Assembly (NCBI RefSeq): GCF_020171945.1
Contig: NZ_JAIVAP010000001.1
Coordinates: 62,001-126,000 of the forward strand
DNA length: 64,000 nt
Reading direction: 5' to 3'
DNA from: Bacillus infantis
GTDB lineage: Bacteria; Bacillota; Bacilli; Bacillales; Cytobacillaceae
The position numbers and the translations under genes are program-made. This document shows positions 24,255-33,744 of the stretch, piece after piece; position 1 is the first letter of the stretch; each line of letters opens with the position of its first letter. A model generated the notes under the pieces. It ran no database searches and was not told the DNA's origin. It saw only the letters and a program-made list of their open reading frames with translations.

Positions 24255-26576
24255 ATGAGCAAACCAGGCGATAGCCAAGAAATGGAACAGCATCGGGTAA
24301 AAGAGATCGTTAAGATTGCAGACAGCAAGATGCACAAGCTTTTGGATAAAGGGTCTGCAGCAGGCTCAGATGTGCTTGAACTCAAAAAAACATTCTGGGA
24401 AGATGTTACAGTCAATCTGGATGAACCAGATGATGTAATTGAGACGTTTACGAGCATCAAGCAGCAGGCTGAGCTTTTGTCTGAAAGAGAAAGGACCAAA
24501 AGCCAGCTTGACCGGCAGCTGAGTACATTGGCAAAAATCAAGAACTCTCCCTATTTCGGAAGAATCGATTTCCATGAGGAAGGAGAAAAAGAGGAGGATG
24601 TCATCTATCTAGGGATATCCTCTCTTATGGATGAAGAGGATGAAAATTTCCTCGTCTATGATTGGCGGGCTCCGATTTCAAGCATGTATTATGATTATGC
24701 TCCCGGCCCTGCCCATTACAATACGCCGGAAGGAACCATTGAAGGAGAAATGCTGCTGAAGCGGCAGTTCATCATCAGAGGCGGGAAGATTGGAGGGATG
24801 TTTGATACAGGGCTGACGATTGGGGACCAGCTCCTCCAGGAAGTTCTCGGCAATAAGGCGAGCACCCAAATGAAGTCGATTGTAGCGACTATCCAAAAAG
24901 AACAGAATGAGATCATCCGCAATGAAAACAGCAAGGTGCTCATTGTACAGGGTGTTGCCGGAAGCGGGAAAACATCGGCTGCCCTCCAGCGTGTGGCCTA
25001 TCTGCTTTACAGGCACAGAGGCACCCTTCAGGCGGACAATATTATGCTGTTTTCTCCGAATTCCCTTTTTAACAGCTATGTTTCAACCGTCCTTCCTGAA
25101 CTTGGCGAGGAAAATATGTCACAGGCAACCTATCAGGAGTATATAACGCGAAGCCTGGGCAGGGAGCTTGGTGTAGAAGATCCTTTTGATCAGCTGGAAT
25201 CTATCCTTTCAGAAGAAGAGTCTCCTGAAAAAGAGATGAGGAAGAAGGCAATCAGGTTCAAGTCTGATACCGGATTTGTCGAAATGATTAATGCATATGC
25301 AGCGAAGCTCTCGGAGGAAGGGCTGCAATTTGAAGATCTGCACTTCCGCGGAGAAACTCTTTTTTCCCATGAAGAGATCAGCCAGTATTTTTACTCACTG
25401 GATAAATCCATCTCCATCCCAAACCGGATGCAGCTGACGAAAGACTGGCTGCTGCAGGAGCTCCGGAAAATCCAAAAAGCAGAGCGGAAAAAAGAATGGG
25501 TGGAAGAGGAAATTCAGCTTCTCGATAAAATGGATTATCTGGAAGCCTTTAAAAAGGCACAGCAGAAGCAAAATAAAAACGGTGAGAACTTTGACGAATT
25601 TGAACAAGAACAGAAGTTCCTTGAGAACATGGTGGTCAATAAAAGATTCAAAGGACTGAAAAGCAGGGTGAAGAACTTAAAGTTCCTTGATGTATTTGCC
25701 ACATATGAACAGCTTTTCCGCAAAGATCATCTAATGGATGAATCTCTTTTACCGGAAAACTGGAATGCTGTCTGCACGATTACCACAGCAAATCTGAACA
25801 GGGGAAAAATCCCATACGACGATGCCACGCCATACTTATATCTGCAGCATCTCCTGGAAGGGAGGAAGCAGGATACGGGCATCAGGCATGTGTTCATTGA
25901 TGAAGCCCAGGATTATTCTCCTTTCCAGTTTGCTTATATTAAAGAGCTGTTTCCATACAGCAGGCTCACTCTCTTAGGCGATGTGAACCAGGCGGTTTAT
26001 ACTCATTCCATTGGTGCTACTACTCTGTACCACGGCCACGAGGAAGAAGCAAAGACCATCGTGCTGACGAAAAGCTACCGCTCTTCCAGGCCAATTGTAG
26101 AATTTACAAGATCTTTTATCAGCGGCGGGGATCTTGTTGAGCCATTTAATCGGGAAGGCAGGCTTCCTGCTGTAATATTTGAAGAAAACAGGGAAGCTCT
26201 CCATGCCAAAATTGCCGAAACAGTGGAAAGGCAGCTTAAAGATGCTCATAAATCAATCAGCATTATCTGCAGGACAGCAAAAGAGAGCAAGGCAGCATTT
26301 GATGGATTGAAGGAACTGCTGCCTGATGTGCGGCTGATTGAAAAGGGAACGATCTCTTATGAAAAAGGCGTCACCATCATTCCTGCTTATCTGGCAAAGG
26401 GCATTGAGTTTGACACCGTCATTATTTATGATGCTTCTGCCTATAAGAATGAAAGTGACCGGACCATATTCTATACTGCCTGCACAAGGGCCATGCATGA
26501 GCTTGATATTCTATATACAGGCAGGAAAAATGATTTTATCCTTGAAGTGGATCCAAAACTGTATACGACTATGTAA
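24255..26576 (+). CDS. helD: HelD, RNA polymerase recycling ATPase (UvrD-like)
   Basis: 773 residues of the superfamily 1 helicase fold. The Walker A motif GVAGSGKTSAALQR starts at residue 233, motif II FIDEAQDYSPFQF lies at about residue 545, and TLLGDVNQAVY and TACTRAMHEL mark motifs III and VI. The N-terminal coiled coil (residues 1-100), followed by YDWRAPISSMYYDY, is characteristic of HelD, which binds RNA polymerase and removes it from stalled complexes. The length agrees with B. subtilis HelD. It stands alone between two terminators. Confidence 0.92.
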   Translation: MSKPGDSQEMEQHRVKEIVKIADSKMHKLLDKGSAAGSDVLELKKTFWEDVTVNLDEPDDVIETFTSIKQQAELLSERERTKSQLDRQLSTLAKIKNSPYFGRIDFHEEGEKEEDVIYLGISSLMDEEDENFLVYDWRAPISSMYYDYAPGPAHYNTPEGTIEGEMLLKRQFIIRGGKIGGMFDTGLTIGDQLLQEVLGNKASTQMKSIVATIQKEQNEIIRNENSKVLIVQGVAGSGKTSAALQRVAYLLYRHRGTLQADNIMLFSPNSLFNSYVSTVLPELGEENMSQATYQEYITRSLGRELGVEDPFDQLESILSEEESPEKEMRKKAIRFKSDTGFVEMINAYAAKLSEEGLQFEDLHFRGETLFSHEEISQYFYSLDKSISIPNRMQLTKDWLLQELRKIQKAERKKEWVEEEIQLLDKMDYLEAFKKAQQKQNKNGENFDEFEQEQKFLENMVVNKRFKGLKSRVKNLKFLDVFATYEQLFRKDHLMDESLLPENWNAVCTITTANLNRGKIPYDDATPYLYLQHLLEGRKQDTGIRHVFIDEAQDYSPFQFAYIKELFPYSRLTLLGDVNQAVYTHSIGATTLYHGHEEEAKTIVLTKSYRSSRPIVEFTRSFISGGDLVEPFNREGRLPAVIFEENREALHAKIAETVERQLKDAHKSISIICRTAKESKAAFDGLKELLPDVRLIEKGTISYEKGVTIIPAYLAKGIEFDTVIIYDASAYKNESDRTIFYTACTRAMHELDILYTGRKNDFILEVDPKLYTTM

Positions 26577-26583
26577 TTTCTTG

Positions 26584-26615
26584 AAGGCATTGAGCACAGA
26601 CTCAATGCCTTTTTC
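26584..26615 (+). terminator. Rho-independent terminator after helD
   Basis: A perfect 11-bp stem AAGGCATTGAG / CTCAATGCCTT, six-base loop, then TTTT. Confidence 0.88.
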
Positions 26616-26699
26616 CATGTTTTGCAGAATAAAAAGAGGTTTTGGACGTATCCATTAGGGAAAAATCGAAAGAGATGCCGGAAGGAGTGAAGATACATA

Positions 26700-27047
26700 A
26701 TGGCTGAATCAAAAGTGGCTGGCGTGTTTTCCTCTGCAGATGAAATCATCCGGAAAGCAGCGGATGAGTCTTCCGCAGAAAGCTATATAGTGGTGTGCAG
26801 GGATAGTGAAGAGGGTGACAAGCTGAAAGAGAAAACAGGATTGCAAGTTGAAATGGTTAAACATTCACCTTCAAATGATGGTCCGGTCTTCCGGAATCTT
26901 GCTACAGCGTTTGAACAGGATGGAGAAGATCCAGCTCTTTCCAGTGTTCTTGGGAGGCTTTCAGACCTTGGCCTGTCAGACCTGGATGCCCGGGAAGTCC
27001 TGGGGTATGCCGAAGATGGTCTGCTTGTACTCTTAAGAACAAACTGA
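26700..27047 (+). CDS. Small YflT-like (general stress 17M type) protein
   Basis: 115 residues, soluble and acidic. The start SKVAGVFSSADEIIRKAADESSAESYIVVC and the end LSDLDAREVLGYAEDGLLVLL resemble the general stress protein 17M/YflT domain, in which a small alpha/beta unit ends with an E-x-x-x-R/A-x-G-x-x-L-V-L-V strand. The match is weak and only by layout. A promoter of sigma-B type was not recognised. GGAAGGAG precedes the ATG. Confidence 0.5.
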   Translation: MAESKVAGVFSSADEIIRKAADESSAESYIVVCRDSEEGDKLKEKTGLQVEMVKHSPSNDGPVFRNLATAFEQDGEDPALSSVLGRLSDLGLSDLDAREVLGYAEDGLLVLLRTN

Positions 27048-27115
27048 TCTATCGCGGTTTGGAACCTTCCTTCCGGTGAAGGCAATCATATAAAATAAAT
27101 GAGGAGATGTTAACT

Positions 27116-27307
27116 ATGGAAAATTTTAAAATTGTTTACACATTTGAAAAAGGCCTGGAGGTCACTGAGGAAATTGAGGCTGAAAGCCGGTCAGAGGTTA
27201 TTGGGAGGATCAAGGATCTCGAAGGCTTCATTGAATTTACCGATAAAGAGGAAAATTATCACCGTTTCAGCTTTGATGATGTAAAACTGGTTTCAATTAA
27301 GAAATAA
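27116..27307 (+). CDS. Small conserved-looking protein of unknown function
   Basis: 63 residues from ATG 27116, with GAGGAGAT upstream; an in-frame ATG at 27107 lies too close to that site. The product (MENFKIVYTFEKGLEV at its start) is acidic, with alternating strands and a central helix, and no cysteines or membrane segment. It is followed by a terminator shared with the convergent peptidase gene. No family was recognised. Confidence 0.55.
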   Translation: MENFKIVYTFEKGLEVTEEIEAESRSEVIGRIKDLEGFIEFTDKEENYHRFSFDDVKLVSIKK

Positions 27308-27311
27308 AGAA

Positions 27312-27333
27312 AAGGCGCTGAGAAGCGCCTTTT
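27312..27333. terminator. Bidirectional terminator between convergent genes
   Basis: AAGGCGCT / AGCGCCTT stem with flanking A and T runs on both sides. It serves the 27116 gene and the M20 gene on the other strand. Confidence 0.75.
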
Positions 27334-27342
27334 CCTATGGTT

Positions 27343-28719
27343 TCAGAATTGTTCTTCCGCAAGATCCTGCCAGTAATGGCAGAGTGTCTGCAATCCTTTA
27401 TCAAAGTTCTCAAGGTGAAAATGCTCATTGGGAGCATGGAAGTTTTCATCCGGCAGACCGAAGCCCATCAGGACGACTGGCAGCTCCAGGAGCTGGTCGA
27501 AAACGGACACAATCGGAATGGAACCTCCTCCGCGGGTGAACGCCGCCGGCACACCATATACTTTTTCATAAGCTTTTCCGGCAGTCTGGATGGCCGGGTG
27601 GTCGAACGGAGTAACATAAGGTGCACCTTTGTCGAATAAAGTGACGCTCAGTTCAACTCCAGGAGGTGTCTGCTTTTTGATATGCTCCTCAAGCAGGCGG
27701 GCAATTTCATCCGGGTCCTGGTTTGGGACAAGCCGGCACGTAATTTTGGCTGATGCCCGGGAAGGAATGACCGTTTTGATTCCTTCACCCTGGAAGCCTC
27801 CCCCGATGCCGTTCACTTCCAGCGTCGGCCTTACCCAAAGCCTCTCAACAGTTGAGTACCCTGGTTCCCCAAACAGCTCCTTTACTCCGGCCTGTGATCT
27901 AAAGCTGTCATCCTCTAAGCCAAGTGCTTCATAAGCCTCTTTTTCCTGCTCAGTCAATGTTTCCACCTGATCATAAAAGCCGTCGACCAGTATTTTTCCG
28001 TCAAAATCATGGAAGGAAGACACAATCCCGGCTAAAGCATGTATCGGATTTTGCACCGCGCCTCCATATAATCCGGAATGCAAATCGGCATTTGCTCCTT
28101 TCAAATCAATCTGAAGCCCGCAGAGCCCCCTTAGTCCATAGCAGATGGAGGGCCTGCCTTTTTCCATCATGCTGGTATCCGAAATCACTGCTGCATCTGC
28201 AGAAAGGAGTGATTTATGCTCCTGAGCAAATTTAGGCAGATTTGGACTTCCGACTTCTTCTTCACCTTCTATACAGAACTTAAAATTTACAGGCGCAGTC
28301 CCATTCACCTTCAACAGCGCTTCAAAAGCCTTGATATGCATGAACACTTGACCTTTATCATCACTCGCTCCCCTGGCAAAGATTTTTTCGTCCCTGATTT
28401 CGGGATCGAAAGGCGCACTTTGCCAGAGCTCGAGCGGATCGGCTGGCTGAACATCATAATGTCCATAAATCAGGACGGTCGGCTTGCTCTCATCTTTTAT
28501 GTAGTCACCATATACAACCGGATGGCCTGATGTAGCAAAAATTTCAACATTTTCTGCGCCTGCTTTTTCAAGCGCCTTCGCAGTCCATTCAGCTGCTATT
28601 CTGACATCTTCCTTATGATCAGGCAGGGCACTGATGCTTGGAATGGATAAAAACTCCTTCAGCTCCTGAAGGTGGGTGTCACGTTCTTTTTTCAAATAAT
28701 CGAATACATCGTTTAGCAT
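27343..28719 (-). CDS. M20 family metallopeptidase (dipeptidase)
   Basis: 458 residues. Zinc-site segments are visible: LIYGHYDVQPADP (about residues 83-95), GASDDKGQVFMH with a metal-bridging Asp, and EGEEEVGSPNL carrying the catalytic Glu. The full length with a lid domain (about residues 190-345) fits the M20A/C dipeptidase group, which cleaves dipeptides and related amides in the cytoplasm. It is divergent from the large membrane protein gene; a perfect 32-bp palindrome lies between them. Confidence 0.9.
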   Translation of the reverse strand: MLNDVFDYLKKERDTHLQELKEFLSIPSISALPDHKEDVRIAAEWTAKALEKAGAENVEIFATSGHPVVYGDYIKDESKPTVLIYGHYDVQPADPLELWQSAPFDPEIRDEKIFARGASDDKGQVFMHIKAFEALLKVNGTAPVNFKFCIEGEEEVGSPNLPKFAQEHKSLLSADAAVISDTSMMEKGRPSICYGLRGLCGLQIDLKGANADLHSGLYGGAVQNPIHALAGIVSSFHDFDGKILVDGFYDQVETLTEQEKEAYEALGLEDDSFRSQAGVKELFGEPGYSTVERLWVRPTLEVNGIGGGFQGEGIKTVIPSRASAKITCRLVPNQDPDEIARLLEEHIKKQTPPGVELSVTLFDKGAPYVTPFDHPAIQTAGKAYEKVYGVPAAFTRGGGSIPIVSVFDQLLELPVVLMGFGLPDENFHAPNEHFHLENFDKGLQTLCHYWQDLAEEQF

Positions 28720-28872
28720 AGCTGCAGCCTCCTATTTCTCTGTACGGACCGGGTCTGCTCCCGCAGCCGGCAGAGCTTTCGCAAATAAATACTTTATATT
28801 CTTCAAAGCTGCTGAGAAAACCTCCCTCTTGCAAAAATTCTGCTGGATTTTTTAAAAATAGTTTCAATAAAG

Positions 28873-28904
28873 ATTCTTTTGGTGTAATATTACACCAAAA
28901 GAAT
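28873..28904. promoter_or_regulatory. Perfect 32-bp palindrome between divergent genes
   Basis: ATTCTTTTGGTGTAAT joined directly to its exact reverse complement. There is no loop and no U-run, so it is more likely a protein-binding site than a terminator. It lies 38 bases before the start of the large membrane protein and about 155 bases before the peptidase start. No known motif was matched. Confidence 0.6.
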
Positions 28905-28941
28905 ATAGTGGGATTTTAATCCATAGAGGGGGGCTATATCC

Positions 28942-31900
28942 TTGAGTTCTATTACCAAAGAGCATGAAAAGCAAATTTTCCAAAAAGAACTGTATAAACT
29001 GAAAAAGAAGGAATTAATCGGCCCGGACGATTATGATAGGGTACTTGGAGCCCATTTTGCCTACTATCAGTCACACGGATTGGCTGAAGTGGAATCGAAT
29101 AAGGCGGAGGTTCCGGAAAAAGTAGAAAAGGTGATCAAAACACCTTTGCCTGCATCTGTACCTGAAAAGCCTTCTGCTGAACCAAAAACCCTGAGCCCCG
29201 AGGAAATGCGGGAACGGAATATATCGATGACGCTGAATCTCGGTGTCGTGTTGCTCCTGGTTGGAGGTCTTTTTGTTGCAACAAGCAATTGGGATGAAAT
29301 GAGCGACTGGATGAAGAGCGGTTCCATTGCACTTGTTTCATTATTGTTCTTCGGTATATCCCTGGCAGCCGGGAAGCTTCTCGGAATACATAAGACTGCT
29401 TTCGCCTTCAATGTGCTGGGGAGCCTGTTCCTGCCCATCTTTCTGCTGTCTGTAAGCTGGTTCGGTCTAATGGGCCCGTATTTATCTTTTTATGGTGAAG
29501 GAAATTATTTTTATGCTGCTGCAGGAGCATTGATCCTGGCTCCATTTTATGGTTTCCTTGCCCGGAAAATGGATTCAGGGCTTTTTGTCTGGTTTGCTTT
29601 CTCAGCATTAACATCGGCTGCAGGTTTTTTGCTGCTTGCACTGGGGGCGAGGCAGGATACCTTTTATTTAGGCATGATGATTTATAATGCGGGACTGATT
29701 GGCCTGTTCCTGAAGGGGCGGAAAAGGAGTTCTTCTCTCCTGTTTTTTGGGGAACTGGCTTATATAATCCAGGCGAGCCTGATTTTGTCGACTGTTTTGA
29801 TGCTTGCTTTTTATCAGAATACTTTTAGTATTGGCGTCAATATGCTTCTTGCAGCTGTCCTTTTTATGGCGAGTGTGTATGTTTCCGGCAAAAAGGAATA
29901 CCACTTCGCGTTTACACTGCTTGTTGTGATGGGGGTTTACCAGCTGACGGAAAATTCACTGCTGGAGCTTTTCAGCCCGGCAGTTTATGCGGCTGCCGGT
30001 GCAGGATTTATGTTCCTGCCAAAACTGCTCAGGGAAGGGGAGAGCTGGGAGAAGATATTCAATTGGACGAGTGCAGCTGTGTCTCTTTTGGTCTTTTTAC
30101 TAATCAGTGCAGAGGCAGTGCTGGCAGGATTGAATGATCCGTCCCTCGCCATGCTCCTCGCTTACCTGATTCTTTCAGGTCAGTTCTTGTTTCTGGCTGG
30201 AGGGAAAAATGGCTTATTCGCTTATTTAAGCCCTGTTTTCTTATTCGCAGCAGCATGGGAGCTTCTGTTATGGGCTGATGCGTTTTTCTCATTCAATAAT
30301 TTTCTATTGCCTGTATTCCTGTCCGGTGCTGCTATATATGTCATATTCGGCATCCTTAAAACACGGGTATGCTTTCGTGTTATCAGGCAAAGTTCACGTG
30401 ATATCGGACTGGCTGTAATGGGCATCTGCATGCTGCTGTCAGCAAGCTTTGCCTATTGGGGCAAGCTTGGCGTTATGCTGATGCTGCTCAGCCTTCTTTT
30501 ATGGATGTCCCGGACTGCTGAAAAAAGGCAGGAATTCAAAGAAGTTTTGTCATGGGCAGTTCCTTTGTCATTTGCACTTGCCTTCTTCTCCTGGGGGGAA
30601 TGGCTGCGGACCAGCTGGCCATTTTACAGGGAGACACTCGGATTTGCGATGAATGGTATCCTGGCTGCGGCCAGCTTGGCGGCAGGCAGGATGCTAAATA
30701 GGAAAATTGAGCCTGCAATGAGAAGATATATGTTTTTTATTTCCCAGGCCCTTTATTCCGCAGCCGTTTTATCTGCGATCTTCCTCCCGCTGAATGAGTG
30801 GACCAGGGCTGCTGTATTGATTTGCGGTATAGGGATTTACTACAGACTTCATAAAGCTGTGAAAAATAGGCAATCCTCATACCTGATGCCGGCAATCGTA
30901 TTTGCAGCTTATTTTGCTATTTTAACTGCCATCAGCAGGGCTGTTTTCTTGCCTGAAATAGTCCGCTGGACAGAGATTGTCATGCCGGGTATTATCCTTG
31001 CCGGAATTTCCGGCTTTTTAAAGAATAAAGAACAAATGCTTTGCCGTTCCTTTGCCTGGTCAGCCCATACTTATCTTCCCTTTGCTTTGGCTTTGACCTG
31101 GCTGATTCATACTGAGCATGCTTTTATCAGCTTGGCTGCTGCAGGTGCTGTGTATTGGATCAGTTCCCGGCAATCCCATCGTGAGTGGCAAAAGAAAGCC
31201 TTTTTGTACAGTGCTTGTTTTTCACTGTTTTTGTTCTTCTATTCGCTTGACCTTTTGATTTTTGAGGGAAGCAGCAGGCAGTATGTTTTTATGCTCTCAA
31301 GCTTTGTGATCTATGGGCTATCACGCCTTATGACGGGGGACGAACAAAAGAGGCTGCCTTATTATCTTGTTCCCTTTTCTTTGATCGGACTTGCATCCTC
31401 GATGCTGGTGTATCCTTTTGGATTGACTGATTTCTCCTTCACGGTTATGTACGGGGCTGCTGTCTTATATTATCTCCACAGCAGGAATTGGGAGTTCCTG
31501 AATGGCGTTCCGCTGGTGCTCATCTGGCTTGCATCATTGATGTATATGACAGCATCTGGAATGGAACCTGTACTCTGGCTGCTTGTTATGGGCGGAATGG
31601 GAGCAGCTTTGATCGTTTTCGGCCATTTTCTTTACAAACAGCTTTATGAAACAGCGGAACGGGGATATAGGTTTGACAGCTATACACCGGCCGGCCTGCT
31701 TTTTTTCGCAGGAATGTATCCAGTGGAAGGCGGCATTTTGACGGAAGTGCTGCCAGGCCTTCTTATCTCGCTGGCATTATGGTCTCAAGGGAAGCGGAAG
31801 CCGCAGGGATGGGAGTGGATCCCGCCTGCTGCTGGTGCTGTGTTTTTGCTTCAGCCATACTTTGCCCTTATAAATTATATGCAGATCCCTCAAGTATTCA

Positions 31901-32355
31901 TCAGGGAGGCATATGTTCTTCCTTTCATTGCAGAAATCATTCTAATAAGACTCATCCTGAAGGGGCGTTTTGCAGACCTTATCAGCAAGGTACAATGGGC
32001 AGTACTTGCTGTGTCAGCGATCCTTCTAGTGGAGGACGCTCTTGCAGGCTCAACCATTCAGGATGCATTGATCATTGGGATGTTATCACTGCTGTCCATT
32101 TTTGGCGGACTGATCTGGAAGATAAAGTCCTATTTCTTTACAGGCTTTGCCGTTCTTTTGCTTAATGTTTTGATGCAGACCAGGCCATTTTGGGGCAATC
32201 TGCCTTGGTGGGCTTACCTGCTGATCGCCGGAAGCCTTTTGATTGCAGCTGCAAGCTATTATGAATGGAATAAGCAGAAAACTGTTAAAGGGGAGACTGG
32301 CATACTGGCACGTTTCCGGAAAAGGATCATTCAGGGTCTCAAAAATTGGAAATAA
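28942..32355 (+). CDS. Very large multi-pass membrane protein (DUF2157-like)
   Basis: 1137 residues from TTG 28942, eight bases after GAGGGGGG. Residues 1-90 are soluble and charged (KLKKKELIGPDDYDRVLG), in the style of the DUF2157 N-terminal unit. From about residue 95 on there are roughly 30 hydrophobic segments in near-continuous order, with short loops. Such proteins are scattered in Bacillaceae, with no known role. No signal peptide, kinase or enzymatic motif was seen. A short basic tail (FRKRIIQGLKNWK) ends it. The N-terminal family assignment is tentative; the membrane nature is certain. Confidence 0.75.
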   Translation: MSSITKEHEKQIFQKELYKLKKKELIGPDDYDRVLGAHFAYYQSHGLAEVESNKAEVPEKVEKVIKTPLPASVPEKPSAEPKTLSPEEMRERNISMTLNLGVVLLLVGGLFVATSNWDEMSDWMKSGSIALVSLLFFGISLAAGKLLGIHKTAFAFNVLGSLFLPIFLLSVSWFGLMGPYLSFYGEGNYFYAAAGALILAPFYGFLARKMDSGLFVWFAFSALTSAAGFLLLALGARQDTFYLGMMIYNAGLIGLFLKGRKRSSSLLFFGELAYIIQASLILSTVLMLAFYQNTFSIGVNMLLAAVLFMASVYVSGKKEYHFAFTLLVVMGVYQLTENSLLELFSPAVYAAAGAGFMFLPKLLREGESWEKIFNWTSAAVSLLVFLLISAEAVLAGLNDPSLAMLLAYLILSGQFLFLAGGKNGLFAYLSPVFLFAAAWELLLWADAFFSFNNFLLPVFLSGAAIYVIFGILKTRVCFRVIRQSSRDIGLAVMGICMLLSASFAYWGKLGVMLMLLSLLLWMSRTAEKRQEFKEVLSWAVPLSFALAFFSWGEWLRTSWPFYRETLGFAMNGILAAASLAAGRMLNRKIEPAMRRYMFFISQALYSAAVLSAIFLPLNEWTRAAVLICGIGIYYRLHKAVKNRQSSYLMPAIVFAAYFAILTAISRAVFLPEIVRWTEIVMPGIILAGISGFLKNKEQMLCRSFAWSAHTYLPFALALTWLIHTEHAFISLAAAGAVYWISSRQSHREWQKKAFLYSACFSLFLFFYSLDLLIFEGSSRQYVFMLSSFVIYGLSRLMTGDEQKRLPYYLVPFSLIGLASSMLVYPFGLTDFSFTVMYGAAVLYYLHSRNWEFLNGVPLVLIWLASLMYMTASGMEPVLWLLVMGGMGAALIVFGHFLYKQLYETAERGYRFDSYTPAGLLFFAGMYPVEGGILTEVLPGLLISLALWSQGKRKPQGWEWIPPAAGAVFLLQPYFALINYMQIPQVFIREAYVLPFIAEIILIRLILKGRFADLISKVQWAVLAVSAILLVEDALAGSTIQDALIIGMLSLLSIFGGLIWKIKSYFFTGFAVLLLNVLMQTRPFWGNLPWWAYLLIAGSLLIAAASYYEWNKQKTVKGETGILARFRKRIIQGLKNWK

Positions 32356-32358
32356 ACA

Positions 32359-32391
32359 AAGGGAGGGTCTATTGCCCTTTCCTTTTTTTAT
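32359..32391 (+). terminator. Terminator after large membrane protein gene
   Basis: AAAGGG / CCCTTT short stem with an 11-base loop, then CCTTTTTTTATT. A moderate terminator. Confidence 0.6.
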
Positions 32392-32500
32392 TGGATCGGG
32401 TTTTTAGGGAAGCGTTCATTTAACACTATTTAACACTCATGAGATTGCACTGTACATCCCAAAATATAGGTAGAACAAAACAGAAGGGAGAGATGGAATC

Positions 32501-33256
32501 TTGCTTACTAAAGACGAAATAGCAGCGTTCCGTTCCCAGCTATTGCATGAAAAAAAAGATCTCGAAGAAAGATTTCGATCTAATGATAATTTCGACCTGA
32601 CAAGGGACCATCCGCATGAATCAGTCGGGGAGCTGTCCAGCTATGATAACCATCCTGGTGACGAAGGAACTGAGCTGTACGAACGTGAGAAAGACCTCGC
32701 ACTGAACGAGCACTATAAGCTTGAACTGAGCAATATCCTGAAAGCGCTGCAGGCAATCGACAAGGGAACCTATGGCATCTGTGAAGTATGCCATAAAGAA
32801 ATTCCAAAAGAACGCCTTGAAGCGCTGCCCAATACAACATACTGCAAGGAGCACAGCCCTGACCAGGTTACTTCGCATGATCGGCCGGTTGAAGAAGGTG
32901 TGCTGATGCCGCCTTTCGGCAAATTCGATATGGACGGGCAGGATGAGAATGTTTCGTTTGATGCGGAGGATGCCTGGCAGGAAGTCGAAAGCTGGGGGAA
33001 CTCCGAAACACCATCCGACTTTATTGTTCCGCATGACCATTATAATGATACCAATATTGAAGCAGAGGAAAATCACGGCTATGTCGAGGATTACGAAAAC
33101 TTCATTGGTACAGATATTGAAGGCAAGAACATTACGGTATACCCGAATGCACAGCATGAAAGGTATGAAGAGGCGCTCGATGAAGAAGGCATCATGACAA
33201 CCTTCGGCGACCTTCCTGCCTATGAACATGATCCATATGTCGAAGACGAAAGCTGA
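32501..33256 (+). CDS. yteA: YteA-like DksA/TraR-type zinc-finger protein
   Basis: 251 residues from TTG 32501. Residues about 1-85 form the DksA-type coiled-coil region and residues 88-115 the zinc site: GTYGICEVCHKEIPKERLEA, then YCKEH, so the ligands would be Cys, Cys, Cys and a final His instead of Cys. The C-terminal half (about residues 120-251) is a long acidic, Tyr- and His-rich extension of the YteA family. Relatives act in sporulating Bacillus, possibly on RNA polymerase; this is inference from the fold. Confidence 0.85.
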   Translation: MLTKDEIAAFRSQLLHEKKDLEERFRSNDNFDLTRDHPHESVGELSSYDNHPGDEGTELYEREKDLALNEHYKLELSNILKALQAIDKGTYGICEVCHKEIPKERLEALPNTTYCKEHSPDQVTSHDRPVEEGVLMPPFGKFDMDGQDENVSFDAEDAWQEVESWGNSETPSDFIVPHDHYNDTNIEAEENHGYVEDYENFIGTDIEGKNITVYPNAQHERYEEALDEEGIMTTFGDLPAYEHDPYVEDES

Positions 33257-33277
33257 CTCTTAGGAGTTGGCTTTTTT
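33251..33277 (+). terminator. Terminator overlapping yteA stop
   Basis: AGCTGACTC / GAGTTGGCT stem (with one G-U pair) and a four-base TTAG loop, followed by TTTTT. The hairpin begins within the last codons of the gene. Confidence 0.8.
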
Positions 33278-33744
33278 ACTTTTTGAAAGGGCTGCATTGC
33301 ATTTTCAGTTGAGAGAAATTCTTTAGAAGGACTGTAATTTAGTTCAGTAAAAATTGTTTTGTTATTCTTTGTGGCTCAACAGATACGCCTCAACTACTGA
33401 AAATGATGGTTAATGATTTGGCATGCTATTTTTTCAAGGATATAATAAAACTAATCATAATGGATGAAAAGGCACTTTTTACTCAGGTGAATGATGGAAA
33501 TTTAGAGCGAGCGGACTGGAACCTTTTAAATCTGAAAAACCAAACCAGAGTGTCTCAGGTGAGCAATCTGAAACCCTCATATTAAAAAAAAGAAAGCTTC
33601 CATCCATGCAGGCAACTTTGTAAGATAGGTATTCAAACAAAAATATATATACAAAAACGATATTTTTAAATAAAAGGGGAGGTACTTACAGACCAGTACT
33701 GCGATGTTTAAATGAAGTATACAAAGCCGGGAGAATAAAACTAT
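33278..33744. other. Intergenic gap without a recognised gene
   Basis: A 467-base AT-rich stretch. An open frame of 60 codons (from 33403) has no ribosome site and no recognisable product. I see no tRNA, repeat or clear promoter. The segment around 33640-33740 is AT-rich and precedes the next gene. Confidence 0.5.

Noticed and set aside
33403-33585. 60-codon open frame
   Set aside because: No ribosome site, no recognisable product, and codon use unlike the neighbours.
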